A DNA stretch of 64,000 nucleotides from Vibrio bathopelagicus (GTDB lineage: Bacteria; Pseudomonadota; Gammaproteobacteria; Enterobacterales; Vibrionaceae): positions 2,356,001-2,420,000 of the forward strand of contig NZ_CP062500.1 of assembly GCF_014879975.1 (NCBI RefSeq). Reading direction: 5' to 3'. Shown in pieces: positions 1-9,505 of this stretch. The position numbers and the translations under genes are program-made. Every line of letters begins with the position of its first letter. The stretch's first letter is position 1. The notes under the pieces were generated by a model. That model had not been told where the DNA came from, ran no database searches, and saw nothing but the letters and a program-made list of their open reading frames with translations.

Positions 1-743
1 GTATCCAAGCTCAAAGGAAATTGTGCTCCACGCCAACTCGCTAATGCACCAAAATACGAACTGAGTACACCAGCAGCTTTGATATCATCAAGGTCGTATT
101 GATCGCCAATAACCACAGGTAAATCTAATTGACTGAAATCACGAACATCAAAAAACGGTGCTGGTAATAAGCTCAAATCACTCTTGACCAAAGTTTTCTG
201 AACGAACATTTCAATTCGACTACTTTGACTTATCTCAGCCCAAATACTCGAATCATTTGGATTTGCACAATCTGTTTTTGTATTGCCAATCAGCTCAAAG
301 CGTATTTGATTATAATTGCTGAAATAACGTGTATCTAATGGCATAGACAGACTCAACTTTTGTCCTTGCTGCCCTTCAACGATAGAAGTCACTCCCATCA
401 GTTCATTATTCAAATACACTTTTACGTGTGAAACCAATGAAAGAAGTGCTGGGGATGGAGTGATATCAAAGTACAAAGTCGCCTTTGAAACGACTTCATC
501 AAGTCGCGAACCGAACCCGACGTAAGCACTTGCCTCACTTCCTTGAATCGCAATCGAGCCTGTATAGCCAAGTTGACTAAATGGAATGACGCGTTTAACT
601 ACTGCATCGCTTTCATTATCTCCGTGTAACGCCTCAGCAGATATTTCTGACTGATATTGATTGATATTTTGTGCGGCAACATTGCCCGACAAACACGCGA
701 TGGAGAGTGCAGCTAACGCTGTTATTGTTTTATTATTTAGCAT
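1..743 (-). CDS. bcsB: Cellulose synthase regulatory subunit BcsB (3' part outside window)
   Basis: Periplasmic partner of BcsA that guides the nascent glucan chain across the periplasm. Only the first ~247 residues are inside the window; the reading frame runs open off base 1. The protein begins with a Sec-type signal peptide (hydrophobic stretch ALAALSIACLSG, then AAAQ-like cleavage region near residue 25), followed by the start of the beta-rich carbohydrate-binding part (YFDITPSPALL..., a region typical of BcsB). The ATG lies at 741-743 and overlaps the last 11 bases of bcsA, so the two are translationally coupled. The identification rests on position directly after bcsA plus the signal peptide and BcsB-like N-terminal sequence. 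Confidence 0.9.
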   Translation of the reverse strand, partial: MLNNKTITALAALSIACLSGNVAAQNINQYQSEISAEALHGDNESDAVVKRVIPFSQLGYTGSIAIQGSEASAYVGFGSRLDEVVSKATLYFDITPSPALLSLVSHVKVYLNNELMGVTSIVEGQQGQKLSLSMPLDTRYFSNYNQIRFELIGNTKTDCANPNDSSIWAEISQSSRIEMFVQKTLVKSDLSLLPAPFFDVRDFSQLDLPVVIGDQYDLDDIKAAGVLSSYFGALASWRGAQFPLSLD

Positions 744-3366
744 GACTTTGGGTCCTGATTGGGACATAGCGTGGTCTTAGTGACCAAATAAATTCGAAAC
801 ACTTTAAAAATATATCCACACTATCCCTTATAAATTTAGGGCTGTGCTTCAATAAACGTTTATAGCCGTTAAACCCTACCTGAAGTACGGCTCGCATACT
901 CGATAGCGGTTTATCTGACTGATACCCTTGCTGCCATTTCGCCCATGTATCAGCTCGGGCGAATGTACATTGGACATATTGAATTTGTTGCTGGTGAGAC
1001 AGTTGTTCCAACTGAAGACCAAATATACCTTTAGAAGCATAGGCAACGGTCATTGGGAAAACGAACTCTTGTCCACCACGTTTGAGTACGACTTCTAAAC
1101 ACTGGCCAAGCAAATGCTCACAGGTTCTATCCTCAACACCATCAATCTCTACTCTAATACCACCTAGAGAAAAGTCTTTCATTTCCGCTTGAATTAGGTG
1201 TCCTGTATTAAGCTTCACAGCAACCGGCATCGAGACTTCGACTCGATGGTCTTTACGGACTTGTTTTGCCTCAACCGCTACGGCAACCGCAGCGCCCAAG
1301 ATCAAGAGGTTATATAAAGTCCAAACAAGATTCACAATGACCGTACCGACCTCATCATTCGGCCCCCAACCTAAACGGTAGAAACCCACGCCAGCCCCGA
1401 GAATATTCAGTGCAACGAGGACGAGATAAGGCCTAGAGATCACCCAATCGTAGTGAGATTTTTCGACTAAGCCGCCTTTAGCCGTTACGTTAAAAGTACC
1501 TTTATGGGGAGCAAACAATGCAACAGTAGTTGGTCTTGCGATATACCAAGCTAGGACTGTCTCGTAAACTTCACCCCAAAAAGAGTAACGATGGTCACCC
1601 TGCATTCTCGAATTAGTCATGCTGGCATGCACCATATGTGGTAATACATAGAGAATAATGGCTAACGCCGGAGCGTAAATTACATATGAGTGCAGGATTA
1701 AAAAGGCTAGAGGTGCAATTAGAAACACTATCCTTGGGATACCGGACAAGAAATGCATCATCGCGTTTAGATAGCAGAGTCGTTGTGACAGCTTGAGCCC
1801 TTTTCCTTTAAGGGGATTATCTACACGGAATATCTGAGCCATACCTCGAGCCCAACGGATACGTTGACCAACGTGTGCAGATAAGGTTTCAGTAGCCAAG
1901 CCCGCCGAAATGGGTTGCTTTAAATACGCTGAGCGATAGCCAATACGGTGCATTCTGAGAGAGGTGTGCGCATCTTCTGTCACCGTCTCAACCGCAATAC
2001 CCCCAACCTCTTCTAACGGTTCACGCCTTAAAACAGCACAAGAACCACAGAAAAAAGTAGCGTCCCATAGGTCGTTGCCATCTTGAATCAAACCATAAAA
2101 CAAGTTCCCTTCATTCGGCACATTTCGGAAGTTCGATAAGTTGCGCTCAAATGGGTCAGGAGAAAAGAAGTGGTGAGGTGTTTGTATCAACGCAAGCTTG
2201 GGATCTTTAAGGAACATTCCCATCGTCAACTGAAAGAAAGCGCGCGTCGGAATATGGTCACAATCGAAGATTGCGACATACTCACCACTAGTACGCTCTA
2301 ATGCATAATTGATGTTGCCAGCTTTGGCATGTTCATTAGTAGGGCGACGGATATAGTTAACTCCGACACTCTTAGCAAAGTCTCGAAAGCTGTCACGCTT
2401 ACCATCATCAAGGATATGAATGTTTAATTTATTTTTTGGCCAGTCAACGCCAAGCGACGCATAAACAGTTGCTTTAACAACGTCCAGATCTTCGTTATAA
2501 GTTGGAATCATCAAATCGATAGTAGGCCAACTTGAGTGGTCTTTGGGCATAGAAACTGGCTTTCGACTTAAAGGCCAAATATTCTGAAAGTAGCCCAGTA
2601 ATAGTACGATCCAAGAATAAGTTTCAGCCAACAACAAAATGCTACCAAGAATCAAAGCTATGGGGTCATCCCAATTTAGTGTGGACGAATAACGCCACCA
2701 CAAGTAACGACACGAGGCCGTAACAGAAAGAATAATGAGCAACATGGTTGGAAAGCGCCCTGGCATACGGCGAACCATCATGGCCAGAGCCCAGAGCAAC
2801 AATATAAATACAGTTTGAGCCTGATAACCGAAGGGGACGGTAAAGCAGAGCAACGCGATAAAAACGACAAAGAAAAGCAGCGTGTAGTTTAAAAACATCG
2901 CTAATTTACTTTCTTTCATTCGCTCGCGTATTTCTGAGCTATTGGTTTGATCCGCTGTTTTCTCTAGCCAAACAACCAATTTAGATATTTGATCAAGTGG
3001 TATATAAAAGACCTTTTTGAGCCAAGCAGAGACTTGACTAACAGCTTTAGTCACTTTCTTAGACACTAGAACACAAGGGGTCTGCTTAAAAAAAATAAGC
3101 CACAGCGTTTGAATCATAAATCTAACAGGATCAACTAATCTCGGAGCAGCAAAGTTGATATGAGGGTACAAATGTAAAGGCAGCTTCCATGTAGGTATAC
3201 CCGCAATAACTGGTTTCAAAAAGACAAAACTCAAAGAAAACCAAACCGACAAAATAAACTCACCAGCTCTTGTACCATTGCAATTCCAGGATTGCTCATA
3301 AGCAACCTTCTGGGATTTAAATTGATCGGTTATCCAACGCTGGAAAATCAAATTCAGGCTACGCAT
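733..3366 (-). CDS. bcsA: Cellulose synthase catalytic subunit, UDP-forming (BcsA)
   Basis: Inner-membrane glycosyltransferase (GT2) that polymerises UDP-glucose into beta-1,4-glucan and extrudes it. 877 residues, close to the 872 of E. coli BcsA. Transmembrane helices flank a cytosolic GT domain with the full processive signature: DD at 320-321, DCD at 368-370, FFCGS at 438-442, TED at 463-465 and QRIRW at 501-505. A C-terminal PilZ domain carries the c-di-GMP motifs RKDHR (704-708) and DFSLGG (731-736), so allosteric activation by c-di-GMP is expected. The gene follows bcsQ after 3 bases and overlaps bcsB, consistent with one bcsRQAB transcript. Confidence 0.97.
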   Translation of the reverse strand: MRSLNLIFQRWITDQFKSQKVAYEQSWNCNGTRAGEFILSVWFSLSFVFLKPVIAGIPTWKLPLHLYPHINFAAPRLVDPVRFMIQTLWLIFFKQTPCVLVSKKVTKAVSQVSAWLKKVFYIPLDQISKLVVWLEKTADQTNSSEIRERMKESKLAMFLNYTLLFFVVFIALLCFTVPFGYQAQTVFILLLWALAMMVRRMPGRFPTMLLIILSVTASCRYLWWRYSSTLNWDDPIALILGSILLLAETYSWIVLLLGYFQNIWPLSRKPVSMPKDHSSWPTIDLMIPTYNEDLDVVKATVYASLGVDWPKNKLNIHILDDGKRDSFRDFAKSVGVNYIRRPTNEHAKAGNINYALERTSGEYVAIFDCDHIPTRAFFQLTMGMFLKDPKLALIQTPHHFFSPDPFERNLSNFRNVPNEGNLFYGLIQDGNDLWDATFFCGSCAVLRREPLEEVGGIAVETVTEDAHTSLRMHRIGYRSAYLKQPISAGLATETLSAHVGQRIRWARGMAQIFRVDNPLKGKGLKLSQRLCYLNAMMHFLSGIPRIVFLIAPLAFLILHSYVIYAPALAIILYVLPHMVHASMTNSRMQGDHRYSFWGEVYETVLAWYIARPTTVALFAPHKGTFNVTAKGGLVEKSHYDWVISRPYLVLVALNILGAGVGFYRLGWGPNDEVGTVIVNLVWTLYNLLILGAAVAVAVEAKQVRKDHRVEVSMPVAVKLNTGHLIQAEMKDFSLGGIRVEIDGVEDRTCEHLLGQCLEVVLKRGGQEFVFPMTVAYASKGIFGLQLEQLSHQQQIQYVQCTFARADTWAKWQQGYQSDKPLSSMRAVLQVGFNGYKRLLKHSPKFIRDSVDIFLKCFEFIWSLRPRYVPIRTQSHAK

Positions 3367-3369
3367 AAG

Positions 3370-4152
3370 TTAGCCCTGGGATTGCTTAGCTGAAAATGTT
3401 GAAACGCACCAGAAAGCAAAAGACTGAAAATCTTTAGCAGCCTGACTAATCGGGGAAAAATGCTGAACAGTAGTAAGGTTAGCAACACAGTCCAATAAAG
3501 CAGTATCACGATGGATCAGTACTGGCACTAATATTCGACCGTACTCTTTTTTCAAAACCAACATAAAATCACGCCCTACTTCAGTTTCTGGTTGATAGTG
3601 ACTAATAAGAATTCGGAGTTTTCCCATAGCGACTAAGTCATGAAAGAGTGGATGATTTTGAATCCACGATTGAAGTGCGCTATAGCTAAGTGCATCAGCC
3701 GTAATTGTAAGAAATACCGCATCTATTGCATCAATAGCGCCGTTGGCCAATAGGTTGTTTAGATCAGAAAACTGCGAATGGAACAATTGCCACTGTTCAC
3801 CCTGCTCTTCGCTCGCATTTAACGTGGTTTTAACTAATGAGTTCAGGAACTGAGCTCTATTCTGTTCGAATTGATTCTGTTGTTTGGAGGATAACTGACC
3901 GAAGGGAAGAAACATCGCGCCCTGTGGGCTCTGATAACCAGCTTCAAATAAGGAAAGATTGTGCAACACTCTTGCTGCCCACCCATCGTGCTCTTCATTA
4001 AGGAGGCCGAGATGGAGCCCTAATAAATTCTCAGGTGAAGCATCTATCGCCAGTACCTGCTTATTGATCTTCACTAAAGCTTGAGACAGATTCGCAGTAA
4101 TAGTCGTAGAACCACAGCCACCGCGCAAGCTAACAAAAACGAGACGTTTCAT
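3370..4152 (-). CDS. bcsQ: Cellulose biosynthesis protein BcsQ, MinD/ParA-like ATPase
   Basis: 260 residues of the SIMIBI (MinD/ParA) class, a cytosolic component of the E. coli-type cellulose secretion machine where it works with BcsR and BcsE. The N-terminal P-loop reads RGGCGSTTIT (residues 10-19). As in E. coli BcsQ, both lysines of the usual KGGxGKT deviant Walker A are replaced, here by R and S. The 'LLPxLIHRD' type segment near the end (VPVLIHRDTALLD) also matches BcsQ. The ATG at 4150-4152 overlaps the bcsR stop (ATGA). The family assignment is strong; nucleotide turnover by this variant P-loop is not evident from sequence. Confidence 0.9.
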   Translation of the reverse strand: MKRLVFVSLRGGCGSTTITANLSQALVKINKQVLAIDASPENLLGLHLGLLNEEHDGWAARVLHNLSLFEAGYQSPQGAMFLPFGQLSSKQQNQFEQNRAQFLNSLVKTTLNASEEQGEQWQLFHSQFSDLNNLLANGAIDAIDAVFLTITADALSYSALQSWIQNHPLFHDLVAMGKLRILISHYQPETEVGRDFMLVLKKEYGRILVPVLIHRDTALLDCVANLTTVQHFSPISQAAKDFQSFAFWCVSTFSAKQSQG

Positions 4153-4370
4153 ATCGCTTTCGCTTCTAAACCTGTCTGCTTTTTACCAACCAAATGTTCG
4201 GTATCGTTGACTCGCTTTGATTGAAATATTAACCACTTACTTTTCACTTGTGTATAAGACTCATTCTCTGTCATTTCAATATACTGATGTTCAGTTAAGT
4301 TATATGAAGCGTAGATCGAATTAATGTCTTTTGCTGGTTCAGCCACTCGATATTTCCAAAATAAAAGCAC
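4149..4370 (-). CDS. bcsR: Cellulose biosynthesis regulator BcsR
   Basis: Small protein (73 residues from the first GTG at 4368-4370; 65 from a second GTG at 4344-4346, which has a GGAA upstream and gives a length nearer the 62 of E. coli BcsR). The stretch DINSIYASYNLTEHQYIEM followed by a KSKWLIF motif aligns by eye with DIVALKQAFSLPDIDYADI and LKRWPLLAE of E. coli BcsR. BcsR stabilises BcsQ and forms the cytosolic BcsR2Q2 vestibule below BcsA. It is the first gene of the leftward bcs transcript and overlaps bcsQ by 4 bases. Start codon uncertain. Confidence 0.75.
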   Translation of the reverse strand: MLLFWKYRVAEPAKDINSIYASYNLTEHQYIEMTENESYTQVKSKWLIFQSKRVNDTEHLVGKKQTGLEAKAI

Positions 4371-4821
4371 AAAAACACAGAGGTAAAGACGTTCCTGTCA
4401 ATTCCTTAAGTCTGTATCCATTACGCTGATAACAATTTGACGCACGAACCTATGCGCAGAATCTTAGTCGGATTTAAAAATGAACAGTGGAACCTTGGTT
4501 CGCACTCGTTCCATTTAATAGATGGTGTCTTCTTAGGTATTAAGGAATGAACAACTTAAAGCCAAGTTGTAACTTCCCATCAAATACCTATATTTAAAAT
4601 CAATAGCATGGAAATATTCATTCATAATGACTATGGCATTCAATGTGATACATAACTATTTGAAAAATTATAATATCTCTATTTTAATTTTCGATCAAAC
4701 TTGATTAAAATATCTACGTCATTTTATTGTCATTAATTAGTTGCGTAGCTTTAAAGTATAACTCCCTTCGTTATATTCTATTTACCAACCAATGAATAAA
4801 CCACTGAACTTAAGGAACTTT
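4371..4821. other. Divergent intergenic region between bcsR and bcsE
   Basis: About 450 AT-rich bases separating the two divergent cellulose transcripts, so it must hold both promoters and any shared control sites. No confident -35/-10 pair, sigma-54 site or well-matching regulator box could be picked by eye. No RNA gene or coding potential was seen. Confidence 0.6.
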
Positions 4822-6405
4822 ATGCACTCGATTCATGGATTACCAATGACCACCAGTGAAAGAGAGTATGAATCTGTATACGTCAATTTGTTTACTCATA
4901 AGCGACTAGCAATTGATTCCTTATTCAGTTTACTAATAAATAAAGACAACACATCACTTACAATCTTCACAGACAAAGAAACATTCTTGACTGGTATCAC
5001 TGACGAAGTCATCTCAAAGATCAATAACTTAGCAAACACATCACTAAATCAGATGTATTTTGTTAATACTCATCAGTCAAAAAAAGCAATTAACCCTATT
5101 TGGCTATCCAGAGACATTCACAATCTGAATATAAAAGCAGGTTCTACTTATATTTTATTTATTCATGACTCCTTACTCGCTCATTGTAATGACAATGAAA
5201 TTAATGAGTTTCTACGAAACATCGAAAAGTTGGCCATTAACAAAAACTTAGCAATCAGTTTGTGTATTTACGGGCACCTTGCAACATCCATACTAAAACC
5301 TAAACTACTCACGAATAACCGATATATATCTGGGTTAGCGACTATGACACCAATAGACGAGTCAACTTATAATTACCTCGTTGATTTTTGGTCGAACAAA
5401 CATGGAGTTAAGTCAGATAGCGAATATATTCTAACGAGTTCAAACAACCATCAATTGGAAGCTACTTTGAATCAGAGCCTAAACTCGGCAGGCACTACTG
5501 AAGACAGAGCAGACAGCGATCGGATTTATGTAAGTAAAGAAGTTTTAGGTGAGGGAGTTAAGGCGCCCAAAAGCGTGCATTTAGCCAATGACAATCAGAC
5601 ACTATTGAGCATGATCGATAGTCCAAGAGCATCAACCGTAATCTTTAGTTGTGGCGATCAAAGTGAAGTCAGGCAGCTCGCTATCGACTGTTACAGGTTG
5701 CGAGCTAAAGCGGGTAATCAGTTAAAAATAGTTATTCGTGAGACCAACCAGTGTCTGCGATATACAGATGAAAAATTTCTACTTCGGGCGGGAGTCAATT
5801 TGATCTGTCCAGTTCAAATTCCTCACATGCGCTTTATGACTCAGGTCGAGGCCATACAAGGCCAAGTATCGACTCGAACCTTGCCTAAAAATGTTGAATC
5901 ACTGCTCAAATATGATCTTAAGTTCGGCAACAAAGGCTATTTACTCAACAAAGAGTTTACCAATTATTGTAGCGATGTTATTGCAATGTCATCACGTTCA
6001 AGCATTCGATTTGCACTGATCAAGCTTAATCTATTGCCCGGAATGACCCCTGAGGAATGCTTGCGACTTTGCCATATTCGCCGAGACGGTGATATTGTCA
6101 CCGCCTGTAATAATGCCCTGTATGTTCTTTTTAGTGCTATCCGTCATAACGATATCAATGTTGCGCTAAACAACATCTTCGAGTTTCCTATTCGCGATCT
6201 GTTCCATACGGTTCAAACCTATGATACTCAACATGATATCGAAGCCGAACTACAGAACATCATAGAAGATCAAACTGCAATCTCACCTGAAGTGTCGAAA
6301 TTAACGACAGAACAAAAAATATTTTCAGATATTTCTCAACCCATTGCTGACATACCTCCCCTATTCGCCATAAAAACAGTCATCGCCTCTAAGGGAAACA
6401 TATGA
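4822..6405 (+). CDS. bcsE: c-di-GMP-binding cellulose biosynthesis protein BcsE
   Basis: Cytosolic enhancer of cellulose secretion that binds c-di-GMP through a degenerate receiver-like (GIL) domain. Diagnostic segment: CLRYTDEKFLLRAGVNLICP, matching E. coli SLRATDERLLLACGANMVIP; the RxxD c-di-GMP motif is R313-D316 counted from the start used here. The C-terminal part (NLLPGMTPEECLRLC, then GDIVTACNNALYVLF) also follows BcsE. I chose ATG 4822 because AAGGA lies six bases upstream; an in-frame ATG at 4792 has no visible ribosome site. The stop overlaps the bcsF start (ATGA), giving a bcsEFG operon divergent from bcsRQAB. Confidence 0.92.
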   Translation: MHSIHGLPMTTSEREYESVYVNLFTHKRLAIDSLFSLLINKDNTSLTIFTDKETFLTGITDEVISKINNLANTSLNQMYFVNTHQSKKAINPIWLSRDIHNLNIKAGSTYILFIHDSLLAHCNDNEINEFLRNIEKLAINKNLAISLCIYGHLATSILKPKLLTNNRYISGLATMTPIDESTYNYLVDFWSNKHGVKSDSEYILTSSNNHQLEATLNQSLNSAGTTEDRADSDRIYVSKEVLGEGVKAPKSVHLANDNQTLLSMIDSPRASTVIFSCGDQSEVRQLAIDCYRLRAKAGNQLKIVIRETNQCLRYTDEKFLLRAGVNLICPVQIPHMRFMTQVEAIQGQVSTRTLPKNVESLLKYDLKFGNKGYLLNKEFTNYCSDVIAMSSRSSIRFALIKLNLLPGMTPEECLRLCHIRRDGDIVTACNNALYVLFSAIRHNDINVALNNIFEFPIRDLFHTVQTYDTQHDIEAELQNIIEDQTAISPEVSKLTTEQKIFSDISQPIADIPPLFAIKTVIASKGNI

Positions 6406-6578
6406 ACATTAACGATTTTCTGCTTACGGCAAGTATCAGTATCTCTATTGGGGTGCTACTGGGGTACTTTCTGCGCGATGCTATTGAGCTTGGTAAACGC
6501 TTTTATCAACGTCATCTCACTCGTTCACGATATTTCGAACAAGATGTCATTATCACTAAAAATAAGAAGCTTAAATAA
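6402..6578 (+). CDS. bcsF: Small membrane protein BcsF
   Basis: 58-residue protein. It has one N-terminal hydrophobic helix (about residues 5-24, LLTASISISIGVLLGYFL) and a basic cytosolic tail (KRFYQRHLTRSRYF). Size, topology and position between bcsE and bcsG match E. coli BcsF (63 residues), which recruits BcsE to the membrane and is linked to BcsG-dependent cellulose modification. The start ATG overlaps the bcsE stop as ATGA and the stop overlaps the bcsG start as TAATG. This tight packing supports the gene despite its size. Confidence 0.88.
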   Translation: MNINDFLLTASISISIGVLLGYFLRDAIELGKRFYQRHLTRSRYFEQDVIITKNKKLK

Positions 6579-8206
6579 TGAAACCTCATGTTAAGGATTC
6601 CATTTTTGCAAACCTAAGTTTAGGTTGGTGGAATATCTATTTTATCGCAAAAGTAGCCCTTTTCGCTCAAGGGACAATTGACTTCCACCCTGTTGAAAAC
6701 TTCGCTTTATTACTATTTATACTGCTCCCAGTAACAGTGAAACCGATCAACGCATTTCGCCACCTAATAGCCATAGTGATAGCAGCTTGGCTATTACATT
6801 ATGACTCTTACCTTCCTCCACTGGATAGGCTTTGGGCACAAGCGGGACAATTGGTCCAGTTTGAGATCGGATACCTTATTGAGCTTATGGGTAGATTTGT
6901 TTCACCCGAAACTCTCGTTGGCTTATTCACTCTATGCGCGGGTTATTTCATTTTAAGTAAGTTTTTGCGGGTCTCAGTCTTTGTAGTGATAGCCATGCTT
7001 TATGTCAGCCTGCCGGGCAATACCGACTCTTCTGATCAAGTTGTTGTTAGTTCAGATTTACCACAAGAGAACGCTCCTGCGGAGCAACGTCCAGAACAAC
7101 CGAAAATTGCTGAAATAAACGATCAATCCCTCAACAAAATGACAGCCGACTTTTTCGAAAAAGAAGCATCTCGCTCTGTCTCGTTTAGTCAGGACACTAA
7201 TGCAGATGCACCGTTTGATTTACTGTTCTTAAGTATCTGCTCTGTTGCATGGGACGATATAGAGATTGCTGGATTAGCAAACCATCCATTGTTTAAAGAG
7301 TTCGACATCATGTTCGATAACTTCAGTGCTGGCACCTCGTACAGTGGCCCTGCTGTTATTCGACTCTTAAGAGCGAGCTGCGGACAGCAAGAGCACAGCC
7401 AACTGTTCGCATCAGCGCCATCAAACCAGTGCTACCTGTTTGATAACTTGAAAAATCTGGGGTTTGAAGAGAATCTGTTAATGAACCATAACGGTGTATT
7501 CGACAGCTTCCTTGAACTTATAAAGAAGGATGGGGACTTACAAGCAGACCTCATGTCTCAAGAAGGATTTAAACCTTACCAAAAGTCATTTGATGGCTCA
7601 TCGATATTCAGAGACAAGCAAGTCCTAGATAACTGGCTACAGCAGAGGCTCAATAGCAGCGACGAAAAAGTAGTCGCACTGTATAATTCAATATCATTGC
7701 ATGATGGCAATAGAATCATCAATTCAAAATCCAGTACTTCAATGATCAGTTATAAAAAACGTTTGAAGAACCTACTTGATGACCTTTACGATTTTTTCAA
7801 GCAACTTGAAGCGTCGAAACGCAATATCGTTGTTGCTCTCGTACCGGAACACGGTGCAGGTATGCGTGGTGATCGAATGCAAATACAAGGTATGAGAGAA
7901 ATACCCGCCCCTGCAATTGTACATACCCCAGTTGGCATTAAAATTTTTGGAGAAAATATTGAGCGTAATGGTGAAACTGAGCATGTTAAAGCACCTTCAA
8001 GCTATCTAGCACTTTCGCAATTGGTTGCCAATATTTTAGAAGAAGATATCTATAGTCGTCGCCAATTCACTCCAGCTAAATTAGCTGAAAACCTGCCAGA
8101 AACACCTCTAGTGGCACAAAACTCGGGGTCGACAGTGATGGAGGTAGATGGAAAGTACTACATCACTCTCGATGGCTCTAGTTGGATTGAATACCCAAAT
8201 AAATAA
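6578..8206 (+). CDS. bcsG: Cellulose phosphoethanolamine transferase BcsG
   Basis: Inner-membrane enzyme that transfers phosphoethanolamine from phosphatidylethanolamine to cellulose in the periplasm. 542 residues: several N-terminal membrane helices (within about residues 15-150), a low-complexity linker rich in E, Q and P near 165-185, then an alkaline-phosphatase-like domain. C221 (LSICSVAWDD) and S256 (TSYSGPAVIRLL) are 35 residues apart, the same spacing as C243 and S278 (nucleophile) of E. coli BcsG. VPEHGAG later in the domain is the conserved metal-site segment. Last gene of bcsEFG, followed by a hairpin terminator. Its presence predicts pEtN-cellulose rather than plain cellulose. Confidence 0.95.
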   Translation: MKPHVKDSIFANLSLGWWNIYFIAKVALFAQGTIDFHPVENFALLLFILLPVTVKPINAFRHLIAIVIAAWLLHYDSYLPPLDRLWAQAGQLVQFEIGYLIELMGRFVSPETLVGLFTLCAGYFILSKFLRVSVFVVIAMLYVSLPGNTDSSDQVVVSSDLPQENAPAEQRPEQPKIAEINDQSLNKMTADFFEKEASRSVSFSQDTNADAPFDLLFLSICSVAWDDIEIAGLANHPLFKEFDIMFDNFSAGTSYSGPAVIRLLRASCGQQEHSQLFASAPSNQCYLFDNLKNLGFEENLLMNHNGVFDSFLELIKKDGDLQADLMSQEGFKPYQKSFDGSSIFRDKQVLDNWLQQRLNSSDEKVVALYNSISLHDGNRIINSKSSTSMISYKKRLKNLLDDLYDFFKQLEASKRNIVVALVPEHGAGMRGDRMQIQGMREIPAPAIVHTPVGIKIFGENIERNGETEHVKAPSSYLALSQLVANILEEDIYSRRQFTPAKLAENLPETPLVAQNSGSTVMEVDGKYYITLDGSSWIEYPNK

Positions 8207-8226
8207 AAGGTTACCTACGGCCAATC

Positions 8227-8262
8227 AAAAAATCCCTATCAACAAAGTCGGTAGGGATTTTT
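8227..8262. terminator. Bidirectional terminator between bcsG and gltS
   Basis: Inverted repeat AATCCCTA (8231-8238) / TAGGGATT (8252-8259), with an A-run before and a T-run after it. It can serve the converging bcsEFG and gltS transcripts. Confidence 0.8.
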
Positions 8263-8290
8263 ACTTTTATGTTGGAAGTAACAAATACAC

Positions 8291-9505
8291 TTACATCCCA
8301 ACGAAGAAGCTAATCACCAATGCGTTAATCAAATCGACAAAGAAACCACACACTAATGGCACCACGATGAAAGCTTGTGGGCTTGCGCCATAACGATGAG
8401 TCACGGCGGTCATGTTGACTATCGCTGTGGCAGTTGAACCCAGCGTGATACCACCGAAGCCCGAACATATCACCACCGAGTCGTAGTTTCTTCCCATCAA
8501 GTAATAAACAACAAAGATCGTAAACAACAACGAAAGCAAAATCTGGATACTCATGATCACCGAGATGTAGCCAAACAGCCCATCAAGATCCCAGATGCGT
8601 AGCCCCATCAGTGCCATCGTTAAGAACATCCCCAAACAGATGTCAGAGATCATCGCTAATCCTTTTCGGCCTTGAGCGATTTTCTCTTGCGTACGGCGCT
8701 TCTTAAACAATGCTCGACCAATATTTCCGATCAAGATACCGGCGATTAAGCAGCTTACGAATAACGGCAGTTTTAAGCCCATCGAATCGATAACTTCGCT
8801 TAGACTGTAACCAAGCATCAAGGTCAGGTTTAAAATCAACCATGCCCACAACACGCCGTAATGACTTAACTCAGTACGTGTTTCGCTTTCTTGATATGCA
8901 CCAACCGTCACGTCTTCTTCATTAGATGGGCTGATTTTGTGTTTATTAAGTAGGTAGTTCGCAATTGGACCACCAATCACACACGCCGCAATCAAGCCAA
9001 CCGTGTTTGACGCCACACCGAGCTCTAGCGCGTTCGAAATACCAAACTCTTCAACGAACATTGGTGCCCACGCCAACGTTGTTCCTACGCCGCCGATTAA
9101 GCTTACAGAGCCTGACAATAAGCCCGCTTTAGGATCCATTCCGAAGCCTGAAGCTACCGCCATCCCGACCACGTTTTGTAACACGATAAAGACAGCAGCA
9201 AGAAACAACAGAATGAACAGCGGTCGCCCACCCTTGATCAGCGTTTTAATATCCGCTTGGAGTCCGATGCCAGCAAAAAAGTAGAGGAGCAAAAAATCTC
9301 TGACATCTAGGCTAAAGGTGATTTGAATTTCAAACAGATAATAAAGCGCAGCTACCGTAGCCGCACAAACAAAGCCGCCAATAACGGGCTCTGGTAATGA
9401 ATACTTCCTCAACACTTCAGATCGCTCGATCAAACCTTTACCAATAAACAGTAATGAGATCGCGATAGTAAAGGAGAGCATTGGAGAAACGAGGGTTTCT
9501 GTCAT
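8291..9505 (-). CDS. gltS: Sodium/glutamate symporter GltS
   Basis: Inner-membrane Na+-dependent glutamate importer of the ESS family. 404 residues, matching the family's ~400. About ten membrane helices are arranged as two homologous halves. Each half contains a glycine-rich reentrant segment: GSVSLIGGVGTTLAWAP near 132-148 and CSGFGGITLGSTATAI near 345-360. A charged cytosolic loop (KISPSNEEDVTVGAYQESETRTE) separates the halves. Monocistronic, with terminators on the downstream side. Confidence 0.94.
   Translation of the reverse strand: MTETLVSPMLSFTIAISLLFIGKGLIERSEVLRKYSLPEPVIGGFVCAATVAALYYLFEIQITFSLDVRDFLLLYFFAGIGLQADIKTLIKGGRPLFILLFLAAVFIVLQNVVGMAVASGFGMDPKAGLLSGSVSLIGGVGTTLAWAPMFVEEFGISNALELGVASNTVGLIAACVIGGPIANYLLNKHKISPSNEEDVTVGAYQESETRTELSHYGVLWAWLILNLTLMLGYSLSEVIDSMGLKLPLFVSCLIAGILIGNIGRALFKKRRTQEKIAQGRKGLAMISDICLGMFLTMALMGLRIWDLDGLFGYISVIMSIQILLSLLFTIFVVYYLMGRNYDSVVICSGFGGITLGSTATAIVNMTAVTHRYGASPQAFIVVPLVCGFFVDLINALVISFFVGM

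Noticed and set aside
3370-4152. BcsQ P-loop as a recent loss of function
   Set aside because: The missing lysines are also missing in E. coli BcsQ, so the variant is a family trait.
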